A stretch of DNA of 49,231 nt from Streptomyces sp. MZ04. Its GTDB lineage: Bacteria; Actinomycetota; Actinomycetes; Streptomycetales; Streptomycetaceae. The notes beneath the pieces were generated by a model. It was given only the letters and a program-made list of their open reading frames with translations. It was not told where the DNA came from and ran no database searches. The stretch is from NCBI RefSeq assembly GCF_004684775.1, contig NZ_SRIC01000032.1, positions 1 through 49,231 of the forward strand. The letters are read 5' to 3'. The position numbers and the translations under genes are program-made. How positions within the stretch are numbered: the first letter of the stretch is position 1; each line of letters opens with the position of its first letter. Shown in pieces: positions 39,998-49,219 of the stretch.

Positions 39998-40591
39998 ATG
40001 GAAGCATTCACCACGCACACCGGCCGGGCCGTCCCGCTGCGCCGCAGCAACGTCGACACCGACCAGATCATCCCCGCCCACTGGCTGAAGAAGGTCACCC
40101 GGGACGGGTTCGAGGACGGGCTCTTCGAGGCCTGGCGCAAGGACGGCGAGTTCGTCCTGAACAAGCCCGAACGGCAGGGCGCCACGGTCCTGGTCGCCGG
40201 ACCCGACTTCGGAACGGGCTCCTCCCGCGAGCACGCCGTGTGGGCGCTGCAGAACTACGGCTTCAAGACCGTCATCTCCTCGCGCTTCGCCGACATCTTC
40301 CGCGGCAACTCGCTGAAGAACGGCCTGCTCACCGTCGTACTCGACCAGAAGGTCGTGGACGCGCTGTGGGCGCTGACCGAGCGCGACCCGCAGGCCGAGA
40401 TCACCGTTGACCTGCAGGATCGCCAGGTCCGCGCGGAGGGCGTCACCGCCGACTTCGAGCTCGACGAGAACGCCCGCTGGCGGCTCCTGAACGGCCTGGA
40501 CGACATCAGCATCACGCTGCAGAACGAGCCGGACATCGCCGCGTACGAGACCGGGCGCCCCTCGTACAAGCCGCGGACCGTGCAGGTCTGA
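39998..40591 (+). CDS. leuD: 3-isopropylmalate dehydratase small subunit
   Basis: 197 residues, the swivelling domain that completes the isopropylmalate isomerase with LeuC. It starts [28 protein letters not shown], typical for the family, and has [17 protein letters not shown] and [15 protein letters not shown]. The ATG is five bases past the leuC stop with GGAG in the end of leuC, so translation is coupled. A hairpin follows 20 bp after the stop. Confidence 0.97.
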   Translation: MEAFTTHTGRAVPLRRSNVDTDQIIPAHWLKKVTRDGFEDGLFEAWRKDGEFVLNKPERQGATVLVAGPDFGTGSSREHAVWALQNYGFKTVISSRFADIFRGNSLKNGLLTVVLDQKVVDALWALTERDPQAEITVDLQDRQVRAEGVTADFELDENARWRLLNGLDDISITLQNEPDIAAYETGRPSYKPRTVQV

Positions 40592-40611
40592 CACCTCCGC
40601 AACACCCTGAT

Positions 40612-40641
40612 GTACCCCCAATCGTGGACGGTTGGGGGTAC
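40612..40641 (+). terminator. Terminator of leuCD
   Basis: GTACCCCCAA pairs perfectly with 40632-40641 over a ten-base loop and is followed by TTCTGTG. Confidence 0.8.
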
Positions 40642-40829
40642 TTCTGTGTGCGCCTCCGGGAGGTGCCCGATGACCTGAACGGGTGGTCTCAACTCCCTTG
40701 ACACGGAAGGCAGAAGAGGCTTGAAATCCCCTTGTACTCAGTCCGACGGGGTACCCTCAGGAGGGCGCCGGATGTGGGTAGTTACCCCCTGCGGAGGCGA
40801 CAACTCGCCCCAGATGGCACAATCGGTGC

Positions 40830-41066
40830 ATGGGACGTGACAGCCAACTCGAGCTCTACGGGCTTGTTGCGGACCAACTGAAGGAAGCGCACTCGAGAGT
40901 GCGTGCACTGCAAGTCCCGGAGGGCGTACGGATGGCGCTGACCCGGAAGCTGCTGGTCATTACGGCCGCGGCCAAACACGATCTCGCTGATGCGGCAAGG
41001 CGTCTGGAGCGATTGATGGAGTCCATCGACGAGGCTGACAAGGGCCGATTCCCCGAAGACACCTGA
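40830..41066 (+). CDS. Small helical protein, conserved in actinomycetes, unknown
   Basis: 78 residues, nearly all predicted helix (LELYGLVADQLKEAHSRVRALQV, then ALTRKLLVITAAAKHDLADAARRLERLMESID). No signal peptide or membrane segment. The composition suggests a small helical bundle or coiled coil. It lies between leuD and hupS, as in other streptomycetes from memory. Function unknown. Confidence 0.75.
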   Translation: MGRDSQLELYGLVADQLKEAHSRVRALQVPEGVRMALTRKLLVITAAAKHDLADAARRLERLMESIDEADKGRFPEDT

Positions 41067-41238
41067 GCGGCAAGGCTCAACGGGCCTTCGAGGAGCCTTC
41101 GAGGAACTCATGGACTGTCCAGTTCGTTGCGGCACAAGGGTGATTAGCCCGTTTCGTGTTTGATTTGCGGTATATATCTGCCTAACGTGCGAAAAAGCCT
41201 GGCGAATACCGTCGGGCGATGTCTCCGAAGGGGAAGAC

Positions 41239-41898
41239 GTGAACAAGGCGCAGCTCGTAGAAGCGATTGCCGACAAGGTGGGAGGCCGCCAGCAGGCCGC
41301 CGACGCCGTGGACGCGGTTCTGGACGCAGTCGTCCGTGCCGTGGTCAGCGGAGACCGCGTTTCGGTCACCGGCTTCGGCTCGTTCGAGAAGGTCGACCGT
41401 CCGGCTCGTTACGCCCGCAACCCGCAGACCGGGGAGCGCGTTCGGGTCAAGAAGACCTCGGTTCCGCGCTTCCGTGCGGGTCAGGGCTTCAAGGACCTGG
41501 TCAGCGGCTCGAAGAAGCTCCCGAAGCACGACGTCGCGGTCAAGAAGGCGCCCAAGGGCAGCCTGACCGGCGGTGCTTCGGCGACGGTCAAGAAGGCCGC
41601 GGCCAAGAAGGCCACCGCCAAGAAGGCGACGGCGAAGAAGGCCGCCACCGCCAAGAAGGCCACGGCCAAGAAGACGACGGCGAAGAAGGCCACGGCCAAG
41701 AAGACCACCGCCAAGAAGGCGGCGACGGCCAAGAAGGCCACGGCCAAGAAGACGACGGCGAAGAAGGCCGCGCCGGCGAAGAAGGCCACCGCCAAGAAGA
41801 CCGCGCCGGCCAAGAAGGCCACCGCCAAGAAGGCGCCCGCGAAGAAGTCGACGGCGCGCAAGACCACCGCCAAGAAGGCGACCGCCCGCAAGAAGTAA
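41239..41898 (+). CDS. hupS: HU-like nucleoid protein with lysine-rich tail (HupS)
   Basis: 219 residues. Residues 1-92 are a complete HU domain ([20 protein letters not shown] ... [22 protein letters not shown] ... [14 protein letters not shown]). The remaining 125 are Lys/Ala/Thr repeats of the A-K-K-A-T-A-K-K type, like a eukaryotic H1 tail. This two-domain form is the sporulation-associated HupS of Streptomyces (HupA lacks the tail) and compacts spore DNA. The tail is encoded by tandem short repeats, so its length probably varies between strains. GAAGGGGAAG precedes the ATG. Confidence 0.95.
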   Translation: MNKAQLVEAIADKVGGRQQAADAVDAVLDAVVRAVVSGDRVSVTGFGSFEKVDRPARYARNPQTGERVRVKKTSVPRFRAGQGFKDLVSGSKKLPKHDVAVKKAPKGSLTGGASATVKKAAAKKATAKKATAKKAATAKKATAKKTTAKKATAKKTTAKKAATAKKATAKKTTAKKAAPAKKATAKKTAPAKKATAKKAPAKKSTARKTTAKKATARKK

Positions 41899-41922
41899 GA
41901 GGCACGAGGGCACTCACGCGCC

Positions 41923-41952
41923 GGGCCGGGCTCCCCACAAGGAGCCCGGCCC
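41923..41952 (+). terminator. Terminator of hupS
   Basis: GGGCCGGGCTCC pairs perfectly with 41941-41952 over a six-base loop. It is 25 bp past the stop. Confidence 0.82.
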
Positions 41953-41984
41953 GCGGCGTGTGGGGGGTCCGCTCGGAAGGTCTC

Positions 41985-42188
41985 TCAGAACGTGTAGAGC
42001 GTCACCAGGGTGACGCGCCGCTGCTCGCCCTCCCCCTCGACCTCGATCCGCACCCGCTGCCCGGGCCGCAGCAGCCGAAGGCCGCCGGCGTCGAACGCCG
42101 GGGGGTCGAAGGGCACCGGGGTGCCGTCGTCGAGCAGCACGCTGCCGCTGCGGGTCTCGGGGTCGTACGTGTACGCGGTCGCCTGCAT
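41985..42188 (-). CDS. Small beta-rich protein, unknown
   Basis: 67 residues: [52 protein letters not shown]... The pattern of short strands with a D-G-T turn and a late G-Q-R-V-R-I-E-V strand resembles a small OB-fold or cold-shock-like barrel. No nucleic-acid-binding aromatic motif is visible. It follows cofC on the same strand after 13 bp and may be in its operon. Confidence 0.72.
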   Translation of the reverse strand: MQATAYTYDPETRSGSVLLDDGTPVPFDPPAFDAGGLRLLRPGQRVRIEVEGEGEQRRVTLVTLYTF

Positions 42189-42201
42189 GGAGGCAGCGTA
42201 C

Positions 42202-42837
42202 TCAGTCGGCGATCAGCAGTCGGGCGGCGGCCGACGCGGTGCGCGGTCCGACGCCGAGCGCGAGCGCGGCCCGCAGATCGTCGCCGGTGTCCACGTCCTG
42301 GCGTACGGAATCGACGCCGGCGAGCGGGAGTTCCACCGCCCCCGAAGCCGAGTGGCGGGAACGGGACGCCGCGCCGAATGCGGGGCGCAATTCCGTTCCC
42401 GGTGCGGCGGACAGCAGTGTCGTCCCGATTCCTGCGGCATCCGGAAGGAATGCGCGGGGAAATAGCGCCGCACCGTCGAGGACCCGCGCCAATTCCGGGG
42501 GGCGCAGTGCGGGCAGATCGGCATTGAGCGCCGCGACGGCCGCCGCGGGCCGCTCGGCGCGCACGGCCGACGCCCCGTGCGCCAGGGCGGCGTTGAGGCC
42601 CCCCGCGGGCTCGTCCCGCACGATCCGGGCCCCCAGGGCCGCGAGCTCGCGCCCCGCGCGGCCGTCGGCCGTGACGACCACCACATCCCGCACCGCCGCA
42701 CAGGCCGTCGCGGCGGCCACGGTGTCCTGGGCGAAGGCGAGGGCGAGCCCCGGGCGCAGCCGGTCGCCGGCCGTGTCGGCGAGCCTGCTCTTGGCGCGCA
42801 CCAGAGGCTTCAGGGGTATGACCAGGGTCCACAGCAA
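42202..42837 (-). CDS. cofC: Phosphoenolpyruvate/2-phospho-L-lactate guanylyltransferase CofC
   Basis: 211 residues, a nucleotidyltransferase of the F420 coenzyme pathway (also called FbiD). It joins GTP to phosphoenolpyruvate or phospholactate. The N-terminus TLVIPLKPLVRAKSRLAD is the family signature, followed by VVVVTADGRAGRELAALGARIVRDEPAGGLNAAL and the metal-binding N-A-D-L-P-A-L-R. The C-terminus has DVDTGDDLRAALALGVGP. Divergent from plsC. Its presence indicates F420 cofactor production, normal for streptomycetes. Confidence 0.93.
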   Translation of the reverse strand: MLWTLVIPLKPLVRAKSRLADTAGDRLRPGLALAFAQDTVAAATACAAVRDVVVVTADGRAGRELAALGARIVRDEPAGGLNAALAHGASAVRAERPAAAVAALNADLPALRPPELARVLDGAALFPRAFLPDAAGIGTTLLSAAPGTELRPAFGAASRSRHSASGAVELPLAGVDSVRQDVDTGDDLRAALALGVGPRTASAAARLLIAD

Positions 42838-42982
42838 GGGGGCGGCTCCGTCCTTCGCGTCGGGGCCATTGTCACCTGCTGGAGGGCTTCGTCATCAGGG
42901 CGGGCGTACGGTGTTCTCGACAGACAGACAGCCTGGGGCGACACTTGTGCGGCCGACCAGGTTCATGGAGGAAGGTGTCCGA

Positions 42983-43762
42983 GTGTCCCGCCGCAGAATC
43001 GGCTTCTGGTACCGCCTGGCGGCGGTCATCGCTAAACCGCCGCTGGTGGTTCTGTTCAAGCGGGACTGGCGTGGAATGGAACACATTCCGGCCGACGGCG
43101 GATTCATCACCGCCGTGAATCACAACTCGTATATCGACCCGCTCTCGTACGCGCACTTTCAGTACAACACCGGACGACTGCCGCGATTCCTGGCAAAGGA
43201 CGGCCTTTTCAAGGACGGCTTCGTCGGCAAGGTCATGAAGGGCACGGGACAGATCCCGGTCTACCGCGAGACCACGAATGCGCTCGACGCCTTCCGTGCC
43301 GCGGTCGGCGCGATCGAGCGCGGCGAATGCGTCGCGTTCTACCCCGAAGGCACCCTCACCAGGGACCCCGAGATGTGGCCGATGACCGCCAAGTCCGGTG
43401 CCGCGCGGGTCGCTCTGGAGACCAAGTGCCCGGTGATCCCGGTCGCGCAGTGGGGCGCCAACCTCGCGCTTCCCCCGTACAGCAAGAACCTCAGCCTCTT
43501 TCCCCGCAAGAAGCTCCAGGTCCTGGCGGGCAAGCCGGTCGACCTCTCGCGCTTCTACGACCAGGAGCCCACCCCCGAGATCCTGCGGGAGGTGACCGAG
43601 ACCATCATGGCCGCGGTCACCGAACTCCTGGAGGAGATCCGGGGGGAGAAGGCTCCCGAGACCCCCTACGACCCGCGCAAGGCGCGGCTCGCGCAACGAC
43701 GCAAGGCGGCCGGCCGCCAAGGCCTGCCCGAACCCGAGAACACCCCGGAGGACAGCAAGTGA
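42983..43762 (+). CDS. plsC: 1-acyl-sn-glycerol-3-phosphate acyltransferase
   Basis: 259 residues. It adds the second acyl chain to lysophosphatidic acid in phospholipid synthesis. Motif I is NHNSYIDPL (H-x4-D) near residue 48-56, the glycerophosphate motif is FYPEGTLTRDPEMW, and PVIPVAQWGAN is motif IV. The C-terminal tail is basic and polar. The GTG at 42983 follows GGAGGAAGG by seven bases; an in-frame ATG at 42965 would lack a site. It overlaps gpsA by four bases (GTGA). Confidence 0.93.
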   Translation: MSRRRIGFWYRLAAVIAKPPLVVLFKRDWRGMEHIPADGGFITAVNHNSYIDPLSYAHFQYNTGRLPRFLAKDGLFKDGFVGKVMKGTGQIPVYRETTNALDAFRAAVGAIERGECVAFYPEGTLTRDPEMWPMTAKSGAARVALETKCPVIPVAQWGANLALPPYSKNLSLFPRKKLQVLAGKPVDLSRFYDQEPTPEILREVTETIMAAVTELLEEIRGEKAPETPYDPRKARLAQRRKAAGRQGLPEPENTPEDSK

Positions 43763-44769
43763 CGAACCCCGTGAAGGCGGCCGTCTTCGGAACCGGCTCT
43801 TGGGGTACGGCCTTCGGCATGGTGCTCGCCGACGCGGGGTGCGACGTCACCCTGTGGGCCCGTCGCGCCGAACTGGCCGACGCCGTCAACTCCTCGCGCA
43901 GCAACCCCGACTACCTCCCCGGAGTCGAACTCCCGGCGAACCTGCGGGCGACCACCGACCCGGCCGAGGCCGCGGCCGACGCCGACTTCACCGTGCTCGC
44001 CGTGCCCTCGCAGACCCTGCGCGGCAACCTCGCCGAATGGGCGCCGCTGCTCGCCCCCGACACGGTGCTCGTCTCCCTCATGAAGGGCGTCGAACTCGGC
44101 TCCGCGATGCGGATGAGCGAGGTCATCGAGGACGTCACGAAGGTCGCCGCCGACCGCATCGCGGTCGTCACCGGGCCCAACCTCGCCCGCGAGATCGCCG
44201 CCAGGCAGCCCGCGGCCGCCGTGGTCGCCTGCCGCGACGAATCGATCGCGCAACGCCTCCAGGCGGCCTGCCACACCCCGTACTTCCGTCCGTACACGAA
44301 CACCGACGTGGTGGGCTGCGAGCTCGGCGGCGCCGTCAAGAACGTGATCGGGCTCGCCGTCGGCATCGCCGACGGCATGGGCCTCGGCGACAACGCCAAG
44401 GGCTCGCTCATCACCCGCGGCCTCGCCGAGACCACCCGGCTCGGCCTGGCGATGGGCGCCGACCCGCTGACGTTCTCCGGACTCGCGGGCCTGGGCGACC
44501 TGGTGGCGACCTGCTCGTCGCCGCTCTCGCGCAACCACACCTTCGGCACCAACCTCGGCAAGGGCATGACCCTGGAGGAGACCATCGCGGTCACCAAGCA
44601 GACCGCCGAGGGCGTCAAGTCCTGTGAGTCGGTGCTGGATCTGGCCCGACGGCACGGCGTCGACATGCCGATCACGGAGACCGTCGTGGGCATCGTGCAC
44701 GAGGGGACGCCGCCGGTCGTCGCCCTCAAGGAGCTGATGTCGCGCAGCGCCAAGGCCGAGCGCCGCTGA
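43759..44769 (+). CDS. gpsA: Glycerol-3-phosphate dehydrogenase (NAD(P)+)
   Basis: 336 residues. It reduces dihydroxyacetone phosphate to sn-glycerol-3-phosphate, the backbone for the acyltransferase encoded just upstream. The Rossmann motif is VFGTGSWGTAFG near residues 9-20. The conserved GPNLAREIA and KNVIGLAVGIADGMGLGDNAKG supply the substrate and catalytic Lys regions. The GTG is within the plsC stop overlap, with GGAGG 11 bases before it. The open frame reaches much further upstream but only as a shadow of plsC. Confidence 0.96.
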   Translation: MTNPVKAAVFGTGSWGTAFGMVLADAGCDVTLWARRAELADAVNSSRSNPDYLPGVELPANLRATTDPAEAAADADFTVLAVPSQTLRGNLAEWAPLLAPDTVLVSLMKGVELGSAMRMSEVIEDVTKVAADRIAVVTGPNLAREIAARQPAAAVVACRDESIAQRLQAACHTPYFRPYTNTDVVGCELGGAVKNVIGLAVGIADGMGLGDNAKGSLITRGLAETTRLGLAMGADPLTFSGLAGLGDLVATCSSPLSRNHTFGTNLGKGMTLEETIAVTKQTAEGVKSCESVLDLARRHGVDMPITETVVGIVHEGTPPVVALKELMSRSAKAERR

Positions 44770-44803
44770 ATCTCCTGAGACCAGCGGGTACGCTCAAGCC
44801 GAT

Positions 44804-45985
44804 ATGAGCAGCGAGAACCTCCCCCAGAGCCCCGAGCCGCGCCCCGAGCAGAGCTCTGAGCAGCCGCTCCGCAAGCCGCGTGTGGCCGTCGTCTTCGGCG
44901 GCCGCAGTTCGGAGCACGGCATCTCGGTCGTCACGGCGGGCGCCGTACTGCGGGCCATCGACCGGACCAAGTACGACGTCCTGCCCATCGGCATCACGAC
45001 GGACGGCCGCTGGGCGCTGACCGCCGACGAGCCCGACCGGATGGCGATCACCGACCGCAAGGTCCCGAACGTCGCCGAGCTCGCCGAGTCGGCCGAGGGC
45101 GGCGTCGTCCTGCCCCTGGACCCCGGCAACCGCGAGGTCGTCTACAGCGAGCCCGGCTCCGTGCCCAAGGCGCTCGGCGAGGTCGACGTCGTCTTCCCGA
45201 TGCTGCACGGTCCCTACGGAGAGGACGGCACCCTCCAGGGGCTCCTCGAGCTCTCCGGAGTGCCCTACGTGGGCGCCGGTGTGCTCGCCTCGGCCGTGGG
45301 CCAGGACAAGGAGTACATGAAGCGGGTCTTCATCTCCTTCGGCCTCCCCGTCGGCCCGTACCTGGTGATCCGGCCGCGCGAGTGGGACCGCGACGAGCAG
45401 GCCGCCCGCAAGAAGATCGCGGAGTTCGCCGGCGAGCACGGCTGGCCGCTCTTCATCAAGCCCGCGCGCGGCGGCTCCTCGATGGGCATCACGAAGGTCG
45501 ACTCCTTCGAAGGCCTCGACGAGGCGATCGAGGAGGCCCGGCGCCACGACCCCAAGATCCTCGTCGAGTCGCTGCTCCGCGGCCGCGAGATCGAGTGCGG
45601 TGTCCTGGAGTTCGCGGACGGCCCGCGCGCGAGCGTGCCCGCCGAGATCCCGCCCGTGCAGTCGCACGACTACTACGACTTCGAGGCGAAGTACATCGAC
45701 TCGACGCCCGGGATCGTGCCGGCCCCGCTGGCGCCCGAGCAGACCGCCGAGATCCAGCGGCTCGCGGTCGACGCCTTCGAGGCGACGTCCTGCGAGGGCC
45801 TGGTGCGCGCGGACTTCTTCCTCACCGAGGACGGGCAGTTCGTGATCAACGAGATCAATACGATGCCGGGCTTCACGCCCATCTCGATGTACCCGCAGAT
45901 GTGGGAGGCGAGCGGCGTCAGCTACCCCGAGCTGGTGGACCGCCTCATCCAGGCGGCGCTGCACCGCTCGACGGGGCTGCGCTAG
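44804..45985 (+). CDS. ddl: D-alanine-D-alanine ligase
   Basis: 393 residues of the ATP-grasp superfamily. It makes the D-Ala-D-Ala end of the peptidoglycan pentapeptide. VVFGGRSSEHGISVVTAG (residues 29-46) is the N-terminal signature, followed by HGPYGEDGTLQGLLE, GQDKEYMKRVF, KPARGGSSMGITKV and the ATP/Mg motif EINTMPGFTPISMYP. The N-terminal 25 residues are a polar extension (SSENLPQSPEPRPEQ). The residue pattern is the D-Ala type rather than the D-Ala-D-Lac type, as far as can be judged. It is 34 bp downstream of gpsA on the same strand. Confidence 0.96.
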   Translation: MSSENLPQSPEPRPEQSSEQPLRKPRVAVVFGGRSSEHGISVVTAGAVLRAIDRTKYDVLPIGITTDGRWALTADEPDRMAITDRKVPNVAELAESAEGGVVLPLDPGNREVVYSEPGSVPKALGEVDVVFPMLHGPYGEDGTLQGLLELSGVPYVGAGVLASAVGQDKEYMKRVFISFGLPVGPYLVIRPREWDRDEQAARKKIAEFAGEHGWPLFIKPARGGSSMGITKVDSFEGLDEAIEEARRHDPKILVESLLRGREIECGVLEFADGPRASVPAEIPPVQSHDYYDFEAKYIDSTPGIVPAPLAPEQTAEIQRLAVDAFEATSCEGLVRADFFLTEDGQFVINEINTMPGFTPISMYPQMWEASGVSYPELVDRLIQAALHRSTGLR

Positions 45986-45997
45986 CCCCTGGCGGCG

Positions 45998-46486
45998 TTA
46001 CGCGATCCCCTTGGGGACCGTCTTCTTCACGGGGGCGGCGAAGTCCGTCAGCGGGCTCACGCCGCCCCCCGCGCGTTCCTCGGGCAGGGCGACCTCCACG
46101 TACGCCTTGCGCAGTGTGGAGGTGAAGCGGAACGAGCCGTCGTCCTGCTCCTCGAGCAGCCAGTTGACGCCGTTCACGGTCACACCGTCCGCCTCGGCGT
46201 CGTTCATCTTCGGCGGCCGGGGGACACCGCAGCGCAGTATGATCGCCGGGTCTCCCCACCCGGCGGTCAGCACTGACGTGGGCTCGGGGTCGGCGCGCAC
46301 CAGACCGTCCACCTTCTCCGGAAGCTGTTTGTCCAGGTTCCGGCAGATTTCGGCGACCTCGGTGTCCGGGGTGGGAACCGTGGCCTTCGCCGCTTCGTCT
46401 GCTTGGGAGCAGCCCGCGGTCGCGATCAGGAGTGCGAATGCGGGGCTCGAGACGAGGTAACGGCGCCGGCGACGGGAAATCTTCAC
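45998..46486 (-). CDS. DUF3515 lipoprotein
   Basis: 162 residues. A basic N-terminus and hydrophobic stretch end in ATAGCSQ, with a lipobox Cys at about residue 26, so it is probably a membrane-anchored lipoprotein. The DUF3515 domain has VAEICRNLDKQLPEKVDGLVR and GDPAIILRCGVPRP, with two Cys residues that may form a disulfide. Members are restricted to actinobacteria and lie next to ddl and thiL as here. Function unknown. It starts at GTG and converges on ddl with only 12 bp between. Confidence 0.88.
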   Translation of the reverse strand: MKISRRRRRYLVSSPAFALLIATAGCSQADEAAKATVPTPDTEVAEICRNLDKQLPEKVDGLVRADPEPTSVLTAGWGDPAIILRCGVPRPPKMNDAEADGVTVNGVNWLLEEQDDGSFRFTSTLRKAYVEVALPEERAGGGVSPLTDFAAPVKKTVPKGIA

Positions 46487-46506
46487 CGGCCAAGGGTAGA
46501 CGGGGG

Positions 46507-46740
46507 CTACAAGTGCACGACCGGGCAGGTCAGGGTCCGCGTGATGCCGTCCACTTGCTGGACTTTGGCGACCACCATGCGGCCGAGTTCGTCCACCGTG
46601 TCCGCCTGTGCGCGCACGATGACATCGTAGGGTCCGGTCACGTCCTCGGCCTGGATCACTCCTGGGATCTTGCCGATCAGCTCGGCGACGGTCGACGCCT
46701 TGCCGACCTCTGTTTGGATCAGGATGTACGCCTGTACCAC
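46507..46740 (-). CDS. Stand-alone Lrp/AsnC effector-binding domain (RAM) protein
   Basis: 77 residues that correspond to the ligand-binding half of Lrp/AsnC regulators without the DNA-binding half: VVQAYILIQTEVGKASTVAELIGKIPGVIQAEDVTGPYDVIVRAQ. The GTG has GGAGG four bases upstream, so this short form is the gene and not a truncation product. Such single-domain proteins sense amino acids and may pair with full-length Lrp proteins. It precedes the DUF3515 gene by 20 bp. Confidence 0.9.
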   Translation of the reverse strand: MVQAYILIQTEVGKASTVAELIGKIPGVIQAEDVTGPYDVIVRAQADTVDELGRMVVAKVQQVDGITRTLTCPVVHL

Positions 46741-46949
46741 GGAACCTCCAGGGCGGCCACGAGGATCATGTGGGGAGAAGGGACGCCACGGTACCGCGTC
46801 GCCGCTTCTCGCGGGGAGACCCGGGGGAGCTGTGGCGCGCACATCGCGGTGGACGGACAACCGAAGTTGACGGTCATCTCGACCGTACCTATGACAGTGA
46901 CGGCTCGCGACCGCAAGCCGAGCAGCGTGAAAGGGCATGGTGAGTCCCG

Positions 46950-47915
46950 GTGAAGGGAACCGTCGGCGAGTTGGGGGAGTTCGGTCTCATCAGGGAACTC
47001 ACCTCGCGGCTCACCTCCACCCCGGCCGTCCGGCTCGGTCCGGGCGATGACGCCGCCGTGGTGTCCGCCCCCGACCGCAGGGTCGTGGCGAGCACCGACA
47101 TCCTCCTGGAGGGGCGGCACTTCCGCCGGGACTGGTCCACCGCGTACGACGTGGGCCGCAAGGCCGCCGCGCAGAATCTGGCCGATATCGCTGCCATGGG
47201 CGCCGTGCCGACGGCCCTGCTGCTCGGCCTCGTCGTCCCCGCCGAACTGCCCGCCAGCTGGCCCACCGAGCTGATGGACGGCCTGCGGGACGAGTGTCAG
47301 GTCGCGGGCGCGGCCGTCGTGGGCGGCGATGTCGTACGCGGCGACACGATCACCGTGGCGATCACGGCCCTCGGCGATCTGCGCAACCACGAGCCGGTCA
47401 CCCGCGCGGGCGCACAGCCCGGCGATGTCGTCGCCGTCACGGGCTGGTTGGGCTGGTCCGCCGCCGGGCACGCGGTGCTCTCGCGCGGCTTCCGCTCGCC
47501 GCGCGCCTTCGTGGAGGCCCACCGCAGGCCCGAGCCGCCGTACCACGCGGGCCCCGCGGCCGCCGGGCTCGGCGCAACCTCCATGACGGACGTGAGCGAC
47601 GGACTCATCGCCGACCTCGGCCACATCGCCGAGGCGAGCAAGGTACGCATCGACATCCGCTCCGGAGACGTCGACGTGCCCTCGCAGATGAACGACATCG
47701 GCCAGGCCGTCGGCGTCGACCCGCTCCAGTGGGTGCTCAACGGCGGCGAGGACCACGCGATCGTCGCGACGTTCCCCTCGGACGTGAAGCTGCCCGCCCG
47801 CTGGAAGGTCATCGGCGAGGTCCTCAACCCCTCGGCACTTCCGCAGGTGACCGTGGACGGCGCCCCGTGGACCAGCAAGGGCTGGGACCACTTCGGCGAC
47901 AACCTCGAGGACTGA
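46950..47915 (+). CDS. thiL: Thiamine-monophosphate kinase
   Basis: 321 residues. It phosphorylates thiamine monophosphate to the active diphosphate. AIR-synthase fold: [16 protein letters not shown] near the start, GPGDDAAVV (metal-binding Asp pair) near residues 31-39, [41 protein letters not shown] and [15 protein letters not shown]. Translation starts at GTG with a modest site. ThiD follows after two bases, so the two enzymes of thiamine precursor activation are made together. Confidence 0.95.
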   Translation: MKGTVGELGEFGLIRELTSRLTSTPAVRLGPGDDAAVVSAPDRRVVASTDILLEGRHFRRDWSTAYDVGRKAAAQNLADIAAMGAVPTALLLGLVVPAELPASWPTELMDGLRDECQVAGAAVVGGDVVRGDTITVAITALGDLRNHEPVTRAGAQPGDVVAVTGWLGWSAAGHAVLSRGFRSPRAFVEAHRRPEPPYHAGPAAAGLGATSMTDVSDGLIADLGHIAEASKVRIDIRSGDVDVPSQMNDIGQAVGVDPLQWVLNGGEDHAIVATFPSDVKLPARWKVIGEVLNPSALPQVTVDGAPWTSKGWDHFGDNLED

Positions 47916-47917
47916 GC

Positions 47918-48721
47918 ATGACGGTGCTTTCACGGCCCCCACGTGTCCTGACCGTCGCCGGCTCCGACTCCGGCGGCGGCGCGGGCATCCAGGCCGACCT
48001 GAAGACGATGCTGGCGCTCGGCACGCACGGCATGAGCGTCGTCACGGCCGTCACCGCGCAGAACTCCCTGGGCGTACAGGGCTTTTGGGAGCTGCCGGTG
48101 GAGGCGGTGCGGGCCCAGTACCGCAGCGTCGTCGACGACATCGGCGTACAGGCCGTGAAGACCGGCATGCTCGCCTCGGCCGAACTGGTCGAGGCGGTGG
48201 CCGAGTTGCTCGCGGGCACGGACGCCCCCGCGGTCGTCGACCCGGTCGGCGTCTCCAAGCACGGCGACTCGCTGCTCGCCGCGTCCGCGCTCGACTCGGT
48301 CCGCACGAAGCTGCTCCCGGTCGCCACGGTCGCCACCCCGAACCTCGACGAGGTCGCCCAACTGACGGGCATTCACGTCGAGTCGGAGGACGGGATGCGG
48401 CGGGCCGCGGCGGCGCTCCTCGCGTACGGCCCGAAGTGGGCGCTCATCAAGGGCGGCCATCTGCCGGGCGACGCGGTGGACCTGCTCACCGACGGCTCCG
48501 ATGAGCACTGGCTGCGGGCGCCCCGCCACGACAACCGCCACACGCACGGCACCGGCTGCACCCTCGCCAGCGCGATCGCCTCGCACCTGGCGAAGGGGCT
48601 CGCCGTGCCGGATGCGGTGGCCGCGGCGAAGGAGTACGTCACCGGGGCGATCGCGGCCGGGTTCGCGCTCGGAGGCGGGATCGGGCCCGTGGATCACGGG
48701 TGGCGGTTCAGGGGGCAGTAG
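47918..48721 (+). CDS. thiD: Hydroxymethylpyrimidine/phosphomethylpyrimidine kinase
   Basis: 267 residues of the ribokinase superfamily. It phosphorylates HMP and HMP-phosphate for thiamine synthesis. [20 protein letters not shown] is the N-terminal signature, [19 protein letters not shown] and [15 protein letters not shown] follow, and the anion hole and catalytic Asp region is [18 protein letters not shown]. The ATG is two bases past the thiL stop, with a strong terminator downstream. Confidence 0.96.
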   Translation: MTVLSRPPRVLTVAGSDSGGGAGIQADLKTMLALGTHGMSVVTAVTAQNSLGVQGFWELPVEAVRAQYRSVVDDIGVQAVKTGMLASAELVEAVAELLAGTDAPAVVDPVGVSKHGDSLLAASALDSVRTKLLPVATVATPNLDEVAQLTGIHVESEDGMRRAAAALLAYGPKWALIKGGHLPGDAVDLLTDGSDEHWLRAPRHDNRHTHGTGCTLASAIASHLAKGLAVPDAVAAAKEYVTGAIAAGFALGGGIGPVDHGWRFRGQ

Positions 48722-48729
48722 GTCCGTGT

Positions 48730-48761
48730 GGGCCTACGCATCCGGTGGGCCTACGCATCCG
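48730..48761. repeat. 15-bp direct repeat after thiD
   Basis: GGGCCTACGCATCCG occurs at 48730-48744 and at 48747-48761, a 17-bp period. It lies in the short gap before the terminator and looks like local slippage. Confidence 0.7.
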
Positions 48762-48773
48762 TGTGAGCATACG

Positions 48774-48807
48774 AAAGAGCCGGTCCCCCGAAGGGGACCG
48801 GCTCTTT
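48774..48807. terminator. Bidirectional terminator between thiD and rpmB
   Basis: AAAGAGCCGGTCCCC pairs perfectly with 48793-48807 over a CGAA loop. The A and T ends act as T-runs in both directions, serving the convergent thiD and rpmB genes. Confidence 0.92.
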
Positions 48808-48840
48808 CAGCAACCAGCTAGGTGGCCGCGCTTACTTGCG

Positions 48841-49026
48841 TCAGCGCGAGACCTTGCCGGCCTTGATGCACGAGGTGCAGGCGTTGAGCCGCTTCGGCGT
48901 CCCGCTGACCATGGCACGAACGCGCTGGATGTTCGGGTTCCAGCGACGGGACGTGCGGCGGTGAGAGTGCGAGATGTTGTTGCCGAAGCTCGGCCCCTTG
49001 CCGCAGACGTCGCAGTTGGCAGCCAC
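48841..49026 (-). CDS. rpmB: 50S ribosomal protein L28
   Basis: 61 residues. [34 protein letters not shown] is the L28 pattern. It keeps two Cys pairs (CDVCGKG and CTSCIKAGK), the zinc-binding form, as opposed to the Cys-less L28 paralogue that streptomycetes make under zinc limitation. The GTG follows TTGGAG. No zinc-regulator box was seen upstream, as expected for the zinc-dependent copy. Confidence 0.95.
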   Translation of the reverse strand: MAANCDVCGKGPSFGNNISHSHRRTSRRWNPNIQRVRAMVSGTPKRLNACTSCIKAGKVSR

Positions 49027-49063
49027 GGGTCACTCCAAGACTTCAGATGCACTTACGGTTAAA

Positions 49064-49077
49064 CCCGGCATGCCGGG
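49064..49077. promoter_or_regulatory. Perfect 14-bp palindrome upstream of rpmB
   Basis: CCCGGCATGCCGGG is self-complementary and lies 37 bp before the rpmB start. It may be an operator or form a leader hairpin. The remaining sequence up to the window end holds no gene. Confidence 0.4.
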
Positions 49078-49219
49078 ATCAGTGCAATGATCGTGGGTGG
49101 CGTTGCCAGGAGGAATGGCCCGATGGGTATCGGGCAACCGGAGCAGCATACAACGACTGCTTCGGTAGAACGAAACTACCATGTCTCGCCCGGGCCCCGC
49201 CTCGGGCCCACCCCCGGCC

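Noticed and set aside
41590..41895. Short repeats in the hupS tail as a separate repeat element
   Set aside because: They simply encode the Lys/Ala-rich tail of HupS in frame.
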